DNA of 9,915 nucleotides, from the NCBI GenBank assembly GCA_029265335.1, contig JAJUJN010000050.1, positions 1-9,915 on the forward strand. The letters are read 5' to 3'. Each line of letters starts with the position of its first letter. Position 1 is the first letter of the stretch. The translations under genes were made by a program, and so were the position numbers. This DNA is from Alcaligenaceae bacterium (GTDB lineage Bacteria > Pseudomonadota > Gammaproteobacteria > Burkholderiales > Burkholderiaceae_B). This document shows, piece after piece, positions 1 through 8,332 of this stretch. The notes under the pieces are model-generated. The model had not been told where the DNA came from. It saw nothing but the letters and a program-made list of their open reading frames with translations, and did not search any database.

Positions 1-1244
<1,244 letters not shown>

Positions 1245-2123
1245 TCAGACGGCAGCGGCGCCACCCACGATTTCCGAGATTTCCTTGGTGATGGCAGCCT
1301 GGCGGGTCTTGTTGTAGACCAGCTCGAGCTCGTCGATGATTTTTGCAGCGTTGTCGGAGGCAGCCTTCATGGCCACCATGCGCGCCGACTGCTCGGAAGC
1401 CATGTTCTCGGCCACCGCCTGATACACCAGGGCTTCGACGTAACGCAGCAACAGTTCGTCGATCACCGTTTTGGCATCGGGTTCGTAGATGTAATCCCAC
1501 GAGTAGCTCGACTTTTCGGCTTCGGACTGCTCCAGACGATCGGTGGAGAGCGGCAACAACTGCTCGATCACCGGCTCCTGCCGCATGGTATTGATGAAGC
1601 GGTTATAGGCCAGATAAACAGCGTCGATGCGGCCCTCGGCGTAGTCGTCGAGTTGCGTTTTGATGGCGCCGATCAAGCGGTCGAGATGAGGGGTGTCACC
1701 AAGCTGAACTTCCTGGGAGACCAGGTTCACGCCAAGCCGCGCGAGAAAACCCAACCCCTTGTTGCCGATTGCAGTAGCCTGCAATTTGACATTGTCGGCT
1801 TCCAGCTCCTTGATGCGATTGAGCACCAGTCGCAGGATGTTGGTGTTGAGACCGCCGCACAGGCCCTTGTCGGTGGTTACCACAATGATGCCCGCAGCCT
1901 TGATGTCGGTGCGAGCCACGAGGTATGGGTGAACATACTCGGGGTTCGCCTGCGACATGTGAGCGGCAATATTGCGCACCTTGTCGGCGTAGGGGCGGGC
2001 GGTGCGCATGCGTTCCTGCGCTTTGCGCATCTTGGACGCTGCCACCATCTCCATCGCCTTCGTGATCTTGCTCGTGTTTTGCACGCTCTTGATCTTGGTG
2101 CGAATTTCCTTGATTCCGGCCAT
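1245..2123 (-). CDS. atpG: ATP synthase F1 subunit gamma
   Basis: Central rotary shaft of F1, joining the c ring to the alpha3beta3 head and driving the conformational changes at the catalytic sites. The protein is 292 aa, normal for the family (about 285-300). The N-terminal helix [20 protein letters not shown] with the following [11 protein letters not shown] is the conserved coiled-coil half; [10 protein letters not shown] lies at residues 84-93; the C-terminal signature [14 protein letters not shown] fits the family pattern and forms the other half of the coiled coil. It starts with ATG, stops with TGA, and lies 51 bases after atpA. That spacer holds a strong hairpin (2139-2167) upstream of a modest AGGA-type ribosome binding site. 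Confidence 0.97.
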   Translation of the reverse strand: MAGIKEIRTKIKSVQNTSKITKAMEMVAASKMRKAQERMRTARPYADKVRNIAAHMSQANPEYVHPYLVARTDIKAAGIIVVTTDKGLCGGLNTNILRLVLNRIKELEADNVKLQATAIGNKGLGFLARLGVNLVSQEVQLGDTPHLDRLIGAIKTQLDDYAEGRIDAVYLAYNRFINTMRQEPVIEQLLPLSTDRLEQSEAEKSSYSWDYIYEPDAKTVIDELLLRYVEALVYQAVAENMASEQSARMVAMKAASDNAAKIIDELELVYNKTRQAAITKEISEIVGGAAAV

Positions 2124-2138
2124 AGCTCTTTATCCTGG

Positions 2139-2167
2139 TCCTGCCATGGCCCGTAGGCCAGGCAGGA
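2139..2167 (-). promoter_or_regulatory. Stem-loop with UACG tetraloop in the atpA-atpG spacer
   Basis: In the transcript the 5' arm TCCTGCC-TGGCC pairs with GGCCA-(U)-GGCAGGA, giving 12 base pairs with a single bulged U. The loop is UACG closed by a C-G pair, which is the extra-stable C(UNCG)G class. No U-tract follows, so it is not an intrinsic terminator. It starts 7 bases after the atpA stop and ends 15 bases before the atpG start, leaving the ribosome binding site free. A role as mRNA 3'-end protector or as a modulator of alpha-to-gamma coupling is inference. Confidence 0.7.
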
Positions 2168-2174
2168 GGGTTGC

Positions 2175-3716
2175 TCAGTAAGACCCGTTCTTTTTGAAGT
2201 CCGTGATGGCTTCAGCGAGCAGGGCGTCGTCTTCTTTCGAGAGCTCTTGCTTCTCTTCAAGACGGGCGACCAACTCGGCGTACTTCGACTTGAGATAGTC
2301 TTTCAAGTTCTTCTCGAACGAGAGCACGTCGTCGACATCGACATCATCGATGTAGCCGTTGTTCACGGCGTAGAGCGACACGGCAAGTTCCCAAACCTGC
2401 ACCGGCTGATATTGCGGTTGCTTCAGCAGTTCCACCACGCGTTTACCGCGCTCGAGCTGACGCCGGGTGGCCTCGTCGAGGTCGGAAGCAAACTGCGCGA
2501 ACGCTGCCAGTTCCCGATACTGGGCCAAGTCGGTACGAATCCCGCCAGCCAGTTTCTTGATGATCTTGGTCTGTGCCGAGCCCCCCACGCGCGATACCGA
2601 AATACCGGCGTTGATGGCGGGCCGCACGCCGGCGTTGAAGAGGTCGGTCTCGAGGAAGATCTGACCGTCGGTGATCGAAATCACGTTGGTGGGAACGAAC
2701 GCCGAAACGTCGCCCGCCTGAGTTTCGATGATGGGCAGTGCGGTGAGCGAACCCGTTTTGCCTTTCACTTCACCATTGGTGAACTTCTCGACGTAATCGG
2801 CGTTGACTCGTGCCGACCGCTCGAGCAAGCGCGAGTGCAGATAGAAAATGTCGCCGGGATAGGCTTCGCGGCCAGGCGGACGACGCAGCAGCAGCGAGAT
2901 CTGGCGATAGGCCCAGGCCTGCTTGGTGAGGTCGTCGTAGATGATGATGGCGTCTTCGCCGCGGTCGCGGAAGTATTCGCCCATGGTGCAGCCGGCATAC
3001 GCCGACAGATACTGCATGGCAGCCGAATCGGATGCCGTGGCAGCCACCACGATGGTGTACTCGAGGGCGCCGTGCTCCTCGAGTTTGCGCACCACGTTGC
3101 TCACCGTGGACGCCTTCTGACCAATGGCCACGTACACGCAGGTGATGCCCTTGCCCTTCTGGCTGATGATGGTATCTACCGCCACCGCAGTTTTACCGGT
3201 TTGGCGGTCGCCAATGATCAGCTCGCGCTGGCCACGGCCGATGGGCACCATGGAGTCGATGGCCTTCAGGCCGGTTTGCACGGGCTGATCGACCGACTGG
3301 CGAGCAATCACGCCGGGCGCGACTTTTTCGATGATGTCGGTGGCGCTGGCATTGACCGGGCCTTTGCCGTCGATGGGGGTGCCCAACGCATCGACCACAC
3401 GGCCTTTGAGTTCGGGGCCCACGGGCACTTCGAGAATGCGGCCGGTGGTCTTGACGACGTCGCCTTCGGAGATGTGGGTGTATTCCCCGAGAATGACCGC
3501 ACCCACTGAATCACGCTCGAGGTTGAGCGCAAGACCGTAGGTGTTGTTGGGGAACTCGAGCATTTCGCCCTGCATCACGTCGGACAAACCGTGAATGCGG
3601 GTGATGCCGTCGGTGACCGACACCACAGTGCCTTGGGTGCGCACGTCGGTCGACGAGCCCAGGCCTTCGATGCGGCTTTTCAGCAGTTCGCTGATCTCGG
3701 ACGGGTTGAGTTGCAT
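2175..3716 (-). CDS. atpA: ATP synthase F1 subunit alpha
   Basis: Non-catalytic nucleotide-binding subunit of F1; it alternates with beta and donates the arginine finger to the catalytic sites. The protein is 513 aa, the usual bacterial length. The Walker A loop GDRQTGKT is at residues 169-176; [14 protein letters not shown] is at about 277-289; [12 protein letters not shown] starts at 345; and the family signature [10 protein letters not shown] (366-375) is followed by Arg376, the arginine finger at the same number as in E. coli. The N-terminal beta barrel contains [20 protein letters not shown]. The ATG at 3716 is preceded by a good AGGAG site seven bases upstream. It lies 36 bases after atpH. 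No missing residue or frame break is seen. Confidence 0.98.
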   Translation of the reverse strand: MQLNPSEISELLKSRIEGLGSSTDVRTQGTVVSVTDGITRIHGLSDVMQGEMLEFPNNTYGLALNLERDSVGAVILGEYTHISEGDVVKTTGRILEVPVGPELKGRVVDALGTPIDGKGPVNASATDIIEKVAPGVIARQSVDQPVQTGLKAIDSMVPIGRGQRELIIGDRQTGKTAVAVDTIISQKGKGITCVYVAIGQKASTVSNVVRKLEEHGALEYTIVVAATASDSAAMQYLSAYAGCTMGEYFRDRGEDAIIIYDDLTKQAWAYRQISLLLRRPPGREAYPGDIFYLHSRLLERSARVNADYVEKFTNGEVKGKTGSLTALPIIETQAGDVSAFVPTNVISITDGQIFLETDLFNAGVRPAINAGISVSRVGGSAQTKIIKKLAGGIRTDLAQYRELAAFAQFASDLDEATRRQLERGKRVVELLKQPQYQPVQVWELAVSLYAVNNGYIDDVDVDDVLSFEKNLKDYLKSKYAELVARLEEKQELSKEDDALLAEAITDFKKNGSY

Positions 3717-3752
3717 GGATAGACTCCTGGAATCCTGGTTACCGGTGCTGTG

Positions 3753-4295
3753 TCAGTTGGCCACCAACGAGTCGCGCATGCGTTCGAGACGCGCACGGAC
3801 GGAGGTGTCGAGCACTTGGTCGCCTACGGTGACACGCACGCCGCCGATCAGATCGGGGACAACGCGTACCTCGGGCTTCAGTTTGATGTTGAATTTCTTT
3901 TCGAGCCCGGCCACGAGTTCGCCCAACTGAGCATCGGTGAGCTCAAAGGCTGTTTCGATCAGGGCATCGGCGCTACCCTCGTGCCGATTCTTGAGCTGGC
4001 TGAACTGCCTTGCAATCTCGGGCAGCAGCAACAGCCGGTCGTTGTCGGCCAGCAGCGTGATGAAATTGACCACCGCGGGCGGCGGCGTCGTTTTCAGGAG
4101 GCCCTGCACGAGTTCGACCCGATCCTGCGCTTGCAGGTGCGGGTCGACCAGCACGCCTTCGACCTCGCGATGCGAGACGATCTGGGCCAGTTCCTGGAGG
4201 AGTTCGACCCAGGTGGCCAGAGCCGCGCTATCAGTGCTGGCCACACTAAAGGCGGCCTCGGCGTAGGGCCGGGCGATGGTGGACAGTTCAGCCAT
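3753..4295 (-). CDS. atpH: ATP synthase F1 subunit delta
   Basis: Part of the peripheral stalk; it sits on top of F1 and binds the C-terminal ends of the b dimer, corresponding to mitochondrial OSCP. The protein is 180 aa, typical for bacterial delta. The N-terminal helical domain begins MAELSTIARPYAEAAFSVAS, which binds alpha in the family, and the C-terminal signature PDLIGGVRVTVGDQVLD (residues 147-163) is clear. The gene lies only 15 bases after atpF, and the spacer contains an AGGA ribosome binding site right behind the atpF stop, so translational coupling with atpF is likely. Confidence 0.96.
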   Translation of the reverse strand: MAELSTIARPYAEAAFSVASTDSAALATWVELLQELAQIVSHREVEGVLVDPHLQAQDRVELVQGLLKTTPPPAVVNFITLLADNDRLLLLPEIARQFSQLKNRHEGSADALIETAFELTDAQLGELVAGLEKKFNIKLKPEVRVVPDLIGGVRVTVGDQVLDTSVRARLERMRDSLVAN

Positions 4296-4310
4296 GTTGG
4301 AAAATCCTGA

Positions 4311-4781
4311 TCAGAGCTGGGTCTTGAGCTCGCCGAGCAAGTCGGCGTGAGCCTGGGCGTTGACTTCGCGTTTCAGGATCTGCTCGGCACCCTTGACCGC
4401 AAGGTCGGCCACCGAATCGCGCAGTGAATCACGTGCGCGCTGCATTTCCTGTTCGGCTTCCTGCTTGGCTTGTGCCAGAATCCGGGCGCGTTCCGCCTCG
4501 GCATCGCGGCGGGCCTGTTCGATCACGGCAGCGGCCTGCTTCTCGGCTTCAGTCAGACGAGCCTGATTCTCGGCCTTCGCCGACGATTCGAGCAGACTGA
4601 TGCGAGCTTGCGCCTGTGCCAGATCTGCCGTGCCACGTTCGGCATCGGCCAGACCAGCAGCGATTTTCTGACGACGCTCTTCGATGGCTCTGTTCAGGGG
4701 TGGCCACACGAATTTCATCGTGAACCACGCGAGAACGAAGAACACGAGCGTCTGAAAGAAGATCGTTGCGTTCAGATTCAC
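4311..4781 (-). CDS. atpF: ATP synthase Fo subunit b
   Basis: Membrane-anchored dimer that forms the peripheral stalk and keeps F1 from turning with the rotor. The protein is 156 aa, as in most proteobacteria. One N-terminal membrane helix covers about residues 5-26 ([19 protein letters not shown]), followed by the conserved [11 protein letters not shown] with Arg36, then a long charged, Ala/Glu/Arg-rich helix predicted to form the right-handed coiled coil, ending in the delta-binding C-terminus ELKTQL. The start is GTG, not ATG; it is chosen because the N-terminus then fits the family exactly and AGGGA lies at a proper distance upstream. It follows atpE after 96 bases containing two hairpins. 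Confidence 0.96.
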   Translation of the reverse strand: MNLNATIFFQTLVFFVLAWFTMKFVWPPLNRAIEERRQKIAAGLADAERGTADLAQAQARISLLESSAKAENQARLTEAEKQAAAVIEQARRDAEAERARILAQAKQEAEQEMQRARDSLRDSVADLAVKGAEQILKREVNAQAHADLLGELKTQL

Positions 4782-4829
4782 GGTCGTTTCCCTATTGCAA
4801 GAGGTGCTTCAGAAGTAGCGGCGACTCAA

Positions 4830-4842
4830 TGGCGAGACGCCA
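4830..4842 (-). promoter_or_regulatory. Second hairpin in the atpE-atpF spacer
   Basis: The transcript reads TGGCG-TCT-CGCCA, a perfect 5-bp stem with a 3-base loop. It lies 14 bases downstream of the hairpin behind the atpE stop and about 50 bases before the atpF start. It is short and could be chance alone; its position next to a stronger hairpin makes it worth recording. Confidence 0.4.
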
Positions 4843-4856
4843 CACCCTGGTTGAAT

Positions 4857-4873
4857 GCAGGCTCGAAGCCTGC
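4857..4873 (-). promoter_or_regulatory. Hairpin directly behind the atpE stop codon
   Basis: The transcript reads GCAGGCT-TCG-AGCCTGC, a perfect 7-bp stem, four bases after the atpE TGA. No U-tract follows, so it is not a simple terminator. Such a hairpin can act as a processing or exonuclease-stop site that protects the upstream message; subunit c is needed in about ten copies per enzyme against two of b, so its position fits differential expression. The function is inferred; the structure is seen directly. Confidence 0.6.
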
Positions 4874-4877
4874 GATG

Positions 4878-5170
<293 letters not shown>

Positions 5171-5216
5171 CATGGATGCGGCCTGCCCAATTGCCCACCG
5201 CTTCCGCTGACATTCA

Positions 5217-5236
5217 ATACCCGGCCCGGCAGGTAT
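5217..5236 (-). promoter_or_regulatory. Hairpin at the atpB stop codon
   Basis: The last base of the atpB TGA starts a stem in which ATACCTG pairs with CGGGTAT (seven pairs, one of them G-U) around a six-base GC-rich loop. No U-tract follows. It is another spacer hairpin of this operon, of moderate strength. Confidence 0.4.
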
Positions 5237-6099
5237 CAATGCCCTTCATGCGCCTGGCCAACGTACACGAGTGTCAACATCATGAAGATGAAGGCCTGTA
5301 GCACGATGATCAGAACGTGGAAGATTGCCCAGATGGTGCCGGCGATGATGTGGCCCACGCTGAACGCCACGCTGGACAGCGTGAAGCCAGCCCACGAGGC
5401 ACCCATGAGAGCGATCAACATGAAGATAAGTTCGCCGGCAAACATATTGCCGAACAACCGCATGCCCAGCGAGACGGTTTTGGCGAAGTACTCGATGAGG
5501 TTGAGCAGCAGGTTGAACGGCGCCAGCAACACGGCGGCGAAACCACGGCCCTCGAAGGGAGCCGCGAAAAGACCTTTGACGAAACCAACCGGAGTGTTGA
5601 TTTTGATGCCGTAGTAGATCATGAGCAGCAACACACCGAGCGACATGCCCAATGGCACGTTGAGGTCGGCGGTAGGCAGAATTCGATGGTAGGGAAGAAT
5701 GGCGTCGAGCCCCGTCCAGCGCAGGATACTGGGCACGAGGTCGACCGGAATGAGATCGAGGGCGTTCATGAGAATCACCCACAAAAACACCGTAAGCGCG
5801 AGCGGGGAAACAAAACGCCGTGTGGTTTCGTTGGGAACGATGGCCTTGGCCTGGTTCTCGACCATCTCCACCAGCATTTCGGTGGCGGCCTGAAAGCGGG
5901 TGGGCACCCCAGCCGTGGCCTTGCGGGCAGCGCGCCACAGGAAGTAGCACACGATGGCGCCCATGAGGATCGACCAGAACAGCGAATCGAAGTTGATGAC
6001 CCCGAAATGCACCACATCGGCTTGGGGTTCACCCAGGTTGTTGAAGTGCCCCATATGGTGCACGATGTATTCGGATGCGTTAGGTGATGCACTAGCCAT
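5236..6099 (-). CDS. atpB: ATP synthase Fo subunit a
   Basis: Stator membrane subunit that forms the two proton half-channels beside the c ring. The protein is 287 aa, slightly longer than E. coli a (271 aa). The essential arginine is Arg214 in [15 protein letters not shown], with Asn218 and Glu223 at the expected spacings. In the last helix His261 and Gln268 ([16 protein letters not shown]) match the E. coli channel residues His245 and Gln252. Several membrane helices are visible: about residues 38-55, 100-118, 148-165, 186-208, 216-240 and 250-280. The soluble N-terminus carries the GHFNNLG stretch. The ATG has an AGGG site eight bases upstream. It lies 58 bases after atpI. Confidence 0.97.
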   Translation of the reverse strand: MASASPNASEYIVHHMGHFNNLGEPQADVVHFGVINFDSLFWSILMGAIVCYFLWRAARKATAGVPTRFQAATEMLVEMVENQAKAIVPNETTRRFVSPLALTVFLWVILMNALDLIPVDLVPSILRWTGLDAILPYHRILPTADLNVPLGMSLGVLLLMIYYGIKINTPVGFVKGLFAAPFEGRGFAAVLLAPFNLLLNLIEYFAKTVSLGMRLFGNMFAGELIFMLIALMGASWAGFTLSSVAFSVGHIIAGTIWAIFHVLIIVLQAFIFMMLTLVYVGQAHEGH

Positions 6100-6121
6100 C
6101 TGAAAACCCTATCGATTTGCC

Positions 6122-6149
6122 GCATGTCGCGCCGTCAGGTCTGACATGC
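6122..6149 (-). promoter_or_regulatory. Inverted repeat in the atpI-atpB spacer
   Basis: The transcript contains GCATGTC and, 14 bases on, the exact complement GACATGC. An overlapping alternative stem (GTCA with TGAC) is possible inside. It starts eight bases after the atpI stop and has no U-tract. It could mark a processing site that lets atpI, an assembly factor needed in small amounts, be separated from the structural genes; that role is inference. Confidence 0.45.
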
Positions 6150-6157
6150 CCAGCGAT

Positions 6158-6682
6158 TTACGAATTGTTGAACAACAACAGCCAGTAATGACTCTTGAGC
6201 GAAACGATCAGCCCCACAATGAGTGCCGGCCACACCAGAACTTCGGCGGCGAGCCACACACCCAGTACCAGTAGTGCCAAGGTTGCGCCCATTTTGATGA
6301 ATTCGCCAAGAAAAAACGACGCTGCGCCCGCCTTGCCGAACCCCATCAATGAAACTGCCAATCGCAATGTGAACAGCAGGCTGGGAACTGTGACGGCCGC
6401 GGCCCCGATCAGGGCCGACAATGCCGCGTAACGCCCGCCCAGCAATCCTGCACCTACAGAAACCACCACCAGAATCACTGCCTGTACCCAAGCCGCTCGA
6501 ATCAATATGCGCAAGGCACCGCGATTCAACCAGGCTAACTGCTCGGGAGTCAGCTCGACGTTGAGGATTTCCGTATGGTTACCCACTTCACCGCCACCAT
6601 CAGCACGGGTTGCTCCGAGGTGAGCGTCGTCCGGGTGTTGCTCGCTGGACATCTGCCTCGCCGATCGTTGCACCTGTACCAT
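6158..6682 (-). CDS. atpI: ATP synthase assembly protein AtpI (Fo subunit I)
   Basis: Small membrane protein that helps assemble the c ring; not part of the final enzyme. Four membrane helices are visible at about residues 64-82, 85-107, 131-146 and 149-171, with PSLLFTLRL and FFLGEFIKMG typical of the family, and a short C-terminal tail. About 55 hydrophilic residues precede the first helix, longer than many AtpI. The start is uncertain: the ATG at 6682 (AGGTG five bases upstream, 174 aa) is preferred; an ATG at 6652 with a GAGG site (164 aa) is equally possible, and a GTG at 6715 lacks a good site and directly follows an in-frame stop. First gene of the operon; upstream lies a leader with promoter, hairpin and repeats. 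Confidence 0.9.
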   Translation of the reverse strand: MVQVQRSARQMSSEQHPDDAHLGATRADGGGEVGNHTEILNVELTPEQLAWLNRGALRILIRAAWVQAVILVVVSVGAGLLGGRYAALSALIGAAAVTVPSLLFTLRLAVSLMGFGKAGAASFFLGEFIKMGATLALLVLGVWLAAEVLVWPALIVGLIVSLKSHYWLLLFNNS

Positions 6683-6742
6683 GATCACACCTGGCTCAGG
6701 CCAGGCGCTCCGCACTCAAGACACCGCATTTACACGTGATAC

Positions 6743-6784
6743 GTGAGCAAATACGCGCCTGTGAAGTGAGTAAAGGTGAGTAAA
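6743..6784 (-). repeat. Three copies of a 9-base element in the atp leader
   Basis: On the plus strand GTGAGCAAA (6743-6751) and GTGAGTAAA (6766-6774 and 6776-6784) are seen; in the transcript they read TTTACTCAC, TTTACTCAC and TTTGCTCAC. The last two on the plus strand form a tandem repeat of period 10, and the third lies 23 bases away. Next to them is a short inverted repeat CACGT-GAT-ACGTG (6733-6745). They lie between the predicted promoter and atpI, so they may bind a regulator at the DNA level or act within the leader RNA. No known consensus is recognised. Confidence 0.5.
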
Positions 6785-6793
6785 AGATATGCT

Positions 6794-6825
6794 GGGTTTC
6801 CGCTTATTCTCTTAGCGACAAACCC
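6794..6825 (-). promoter_or_regulatory. Stem-loop at the predicted 5' end of the atp transcript
   Basis: The transcript pairs GGGTTT with AAACCC and, inside, CGCT with AGCG, separated by a small internal loop; the terminal loop is about eight bases. It begins within a few bases of the transcription start predicted from the promoter at 6830-6859. A 5'-end stem can protect the message from decay. As an intrinsic terminator for the upstream gene it is poor, because only a broken U stretch follows. Confidence 0.45.
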
Positions 6826-6829
6826 GTCG

Positions 6830-6859
6830 AGTATAACGTTTTTTTAGCCTCAACGCCAA
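6830..6859 (-). promoter_or_regulatory. Predicted sigma70 promoter of the atp operon
   Basis: The -35 box TTGGCG (6854-6859, four of six matches) and the -10 box TATACT (6830-6835, five of six) are 18 bases apart, with a run of seven A in the spacer. The start of transcription would be near 6823, about 140 bases before atpI. The sequence behind the -10 box is CGACGG, a GC-rich discriminator of the kind often found in growth-rate and stringently controlled promoters. The promoter lies right behind the stop of the upstream dehydrogenase gene. Confidence 0.6.
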
Positions 6860-6877
6860 ATCCTATCCGCAATAACC

Positions 6878-8020
6878 CTAGGATGCGGTGGGAGCGGCTC
6901 GACGCATCAATTCGGGCGATGCCTGGCTGATGTGCGCGACTCCGGCGAGCGCCATGCTTCTGTCCATCTCGTCGGTGAGAATATCCAGAGCGCGGCGCGC
7001 ACCAGTTTCGCCCTCTGCCGCCACGCCGTACTGCACGGCCCGACCCACCAGCACGCCATCAGCGCCCAGTGCCACAGCCTTGAGGATGTCGGCGCCACGC
7101 CGCACACCCCCGTCGATCAACACCAGATTGTCGGGACGAAGACGTGAGATCTCGGGCAACACCTCGAGCGCGCTCACCGCACCATCAAGTTGTCGACCAC
7201 CATGATTCGACAGCACCACACCATCCACACCCAAAGAAAAAGCCTGATGAACGTCGTCGGGATGCAACAGACCTTTCACAACGAGGCGATGCGGCCACAT
7301 ATCACGCAAGCGTTGCAAAGCCGACCAGTCGTAGCTGGCATCCATGCGACGAGCCACCAGAGCCGCCTGGGATTCCGCATCTGGGGCCTCGATGGTCACG
7401 AGGTTGGCTAATGGCGGGGCACCTCGCCAGTTCTGACTCAGCCAGTGCGGACGACGGATCATGTCGGCAAGAACGCGCGGCGTGAGTTTGAATGGTTGGG
7501 TGAAGCCGTTCACCAGATCTCGTTCACGCTTGCCGCCCAGAGCGACGTCGACCGTGAGCACGAGGGTGCGATAGCCCGCTCGCTCGGCGCGCTCCACCAG
7601 CCCATCGGCAATACTGCGATTGATGACGTACAACTGGAACCAGAGGTCGCCCCCCGCCTCACGCGCAATCGTTTCGATGCTGCTGTTTGAAGCCGTCGAC
7701 AAAATATAGGGTACGCCTGCCGCTCGCGCTGCGCGCGCTACCGCCACATCGGCCTGCGGCCAAAACACACCTGCCAAACCCACTGGCGCAATGGCCAAGG
7801 GCGCGGCCAGGGGGCGATCCCACCAGCGCGTGCTCAGCGTACGCTCGGCCACATCACACAACATGCGGGGACAAAATCGCCAGGCCGCGAACTGGGCACG
7901 GTTGTCGTGCAGAGTCAATTCATCTTCGGCGGCCCCGTCGAGATAATCGAAAACCAGACGGGGCAAACGCCGACGTGCGCGGGCGCGCAGTTCGGCAATA
8001 TTTATCGCAGGTCGGAACAT
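6878..8020 (-). CDS. FMN-dependent 2-hydroxy-acid dehydrogenase (LldD/MdlB family)
   Basis: Flavoenzyme that oxidises a 2-hydroxy acid to the 2-keto acid; membrane members pass the electrons to the respiratory chain. Numbered from the ATG at 8020 (380 aa), the active-site set is complete: Tyr26, Gly81, Tyr131, Asp158, Arg165, Lys249, His273 and Arg276, the last two within the family signature SNHGGRQ. The FMN phosphate-binding part is DGGVRRG (303-309). From memory, stretches such as LSTASNSSIE, KRERDL and MDASYDWSAL with LRDMWPH resemble P. putida (S)-mandelate dehydrogenase more than E. coli LldD; the variable segment at about 172-210 is where MdlB inserts into the membrane. The substrate cannot be fixed from sequence. 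The start is weak: no ribosome binding site precedes the ATG, and an in-frame TTG lies at 8032. It lies 195 bases upstream of atpI on the same strand with no clear terminator between. Confidence 0.9.
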   Translation of the reverse strand: MFRPAINIAELRARARRRLPRLVFDYLDGAAEDELTLHDNRAQFAAWRFCPRMLCDVAERTLSTRWWDRPLAAPLAIAPVGLAGVFWPQADVAVARAARAAGVPYILSTASNSSIETIAREAGGDLWFQLYVINRSIADGLVERAERAGYRTLVLTVDVALGGKRERDLVNGFTQPFKLTPRVLADMIRRPHWLSQNWRGAPPLANLVTIEAPDAESQAALVARRMDASYDWSALQRLRDMWPHRLVVKGLLHPDDVHQAFSLGVDGVVLSNHGGRQLDGAVSALEVLPEISRLRPDNLVLIDGGVRRGADILKAVALGADGVLVGRAVQYGVAAEGETGARRALDILTDEMDRSMALAGVAHISQASPELMRRAAPTAS

Positions 8021-8151
8021 AAGGAATCGCAATAACGGTAAGCAGGCTGTGGAGCTTGAAAAGGATTGAGAGCTTACAACACACGCGGCTTACCGGAGCC
8101 AACGTTTGATCAGGCGCAGAGGCTTGTACCTTCGCGGCTCAGCCGATAGCG

Positions 8152-8180
8152 CTTCAGGTGGGCGTTCGATGTGCCTGAAG
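8152..8180. repeat. Inverted repeat downstream of the terminator
   Basis: CTTCAGG (8152-8158) and CCTGAAG (8174-8180) are exact complements separated by 15 bases. It lies about 130 bases before the dehydrogenase start and could be an operator for that gene. No U-tract stands behind it on either strand. No regulator family is suggested by the arms. Confidence 0.3.
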
Positions 8181-8187
8181 GTCGCAC

Positions 8188-8218
8188 AGAAACAGAAACA
8201 CCTGCCGGACGGCAGGTG
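8188..8218 (-). terminator. Rho-independent terminator of the aldehyde dehydrogenase gene
   Basis: In the minus-strand transcript CACCTGCC and GGCAGGTG form a perfect 8-bp stem around the loop GTCC, followed at once by the U-rich run TTTCTGTTTCTGT. It lies 114 bases after the aldehyde dehydrogenase stop and about 170 bases before the next gene, so the two genes are probably transcribed separately. Confidence 0.75.
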
Positions 8219-8332
8219 CTCTGAGTACTTCGGCAGCTGAATAAGCAGGGTGGGCGGCTTGCGTGGTCGCTTTACCTCGGCCTTGGCCCGTTTGCGCTCA
8301 GGCCCCCTGCTCCACCAGTCGAACGAATCAAG

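Larger units (their letters stand above)
8021..8332. other. Non-coding gap between the two oxidation genes
   Basis: About 310 bases without a supported gene. It contains the terminator at 8188-8218 and the inverted repeat at 8152-8180. The minus-strand frame that continues the aldehyde dehydrogenase past its TAA stays free of stops for 80 codons to 8090, but has no ATG and no recognised similarity. No promoter for the dehydrogenase gene stands out; the best guesses near 8030-8080 match the consensus poorly. Confidence 0.6.

Noticed and set aside
2247..3509. Long plus-strand open frame of 420 codons
   Set aside because: It is the mirror frame of atpA; the composition is of the same antisense type and nothing in it resembles a known protein.
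5317..6087. Plus-strand open frame of 256 codons
   Set aside because: Mirror frame of atpB, very rich in His, Glu and Gly, with no support as a gene.
6794..6825. Intrinsic terminator of the hydroxy-acid dehydrogenase gene
   Set aside because: The stem is interrupted and no proper U-tract follows; its place at the predicted transcript start favours a leader structure.
6836..6847. Run of seven T on the plus strand as the tail of a plus-strand terminator
   Set aside because: No hairpin stands before it and no plus-strand gene ends there; it is the A-tract in the spacer of the predicted atp promoter.
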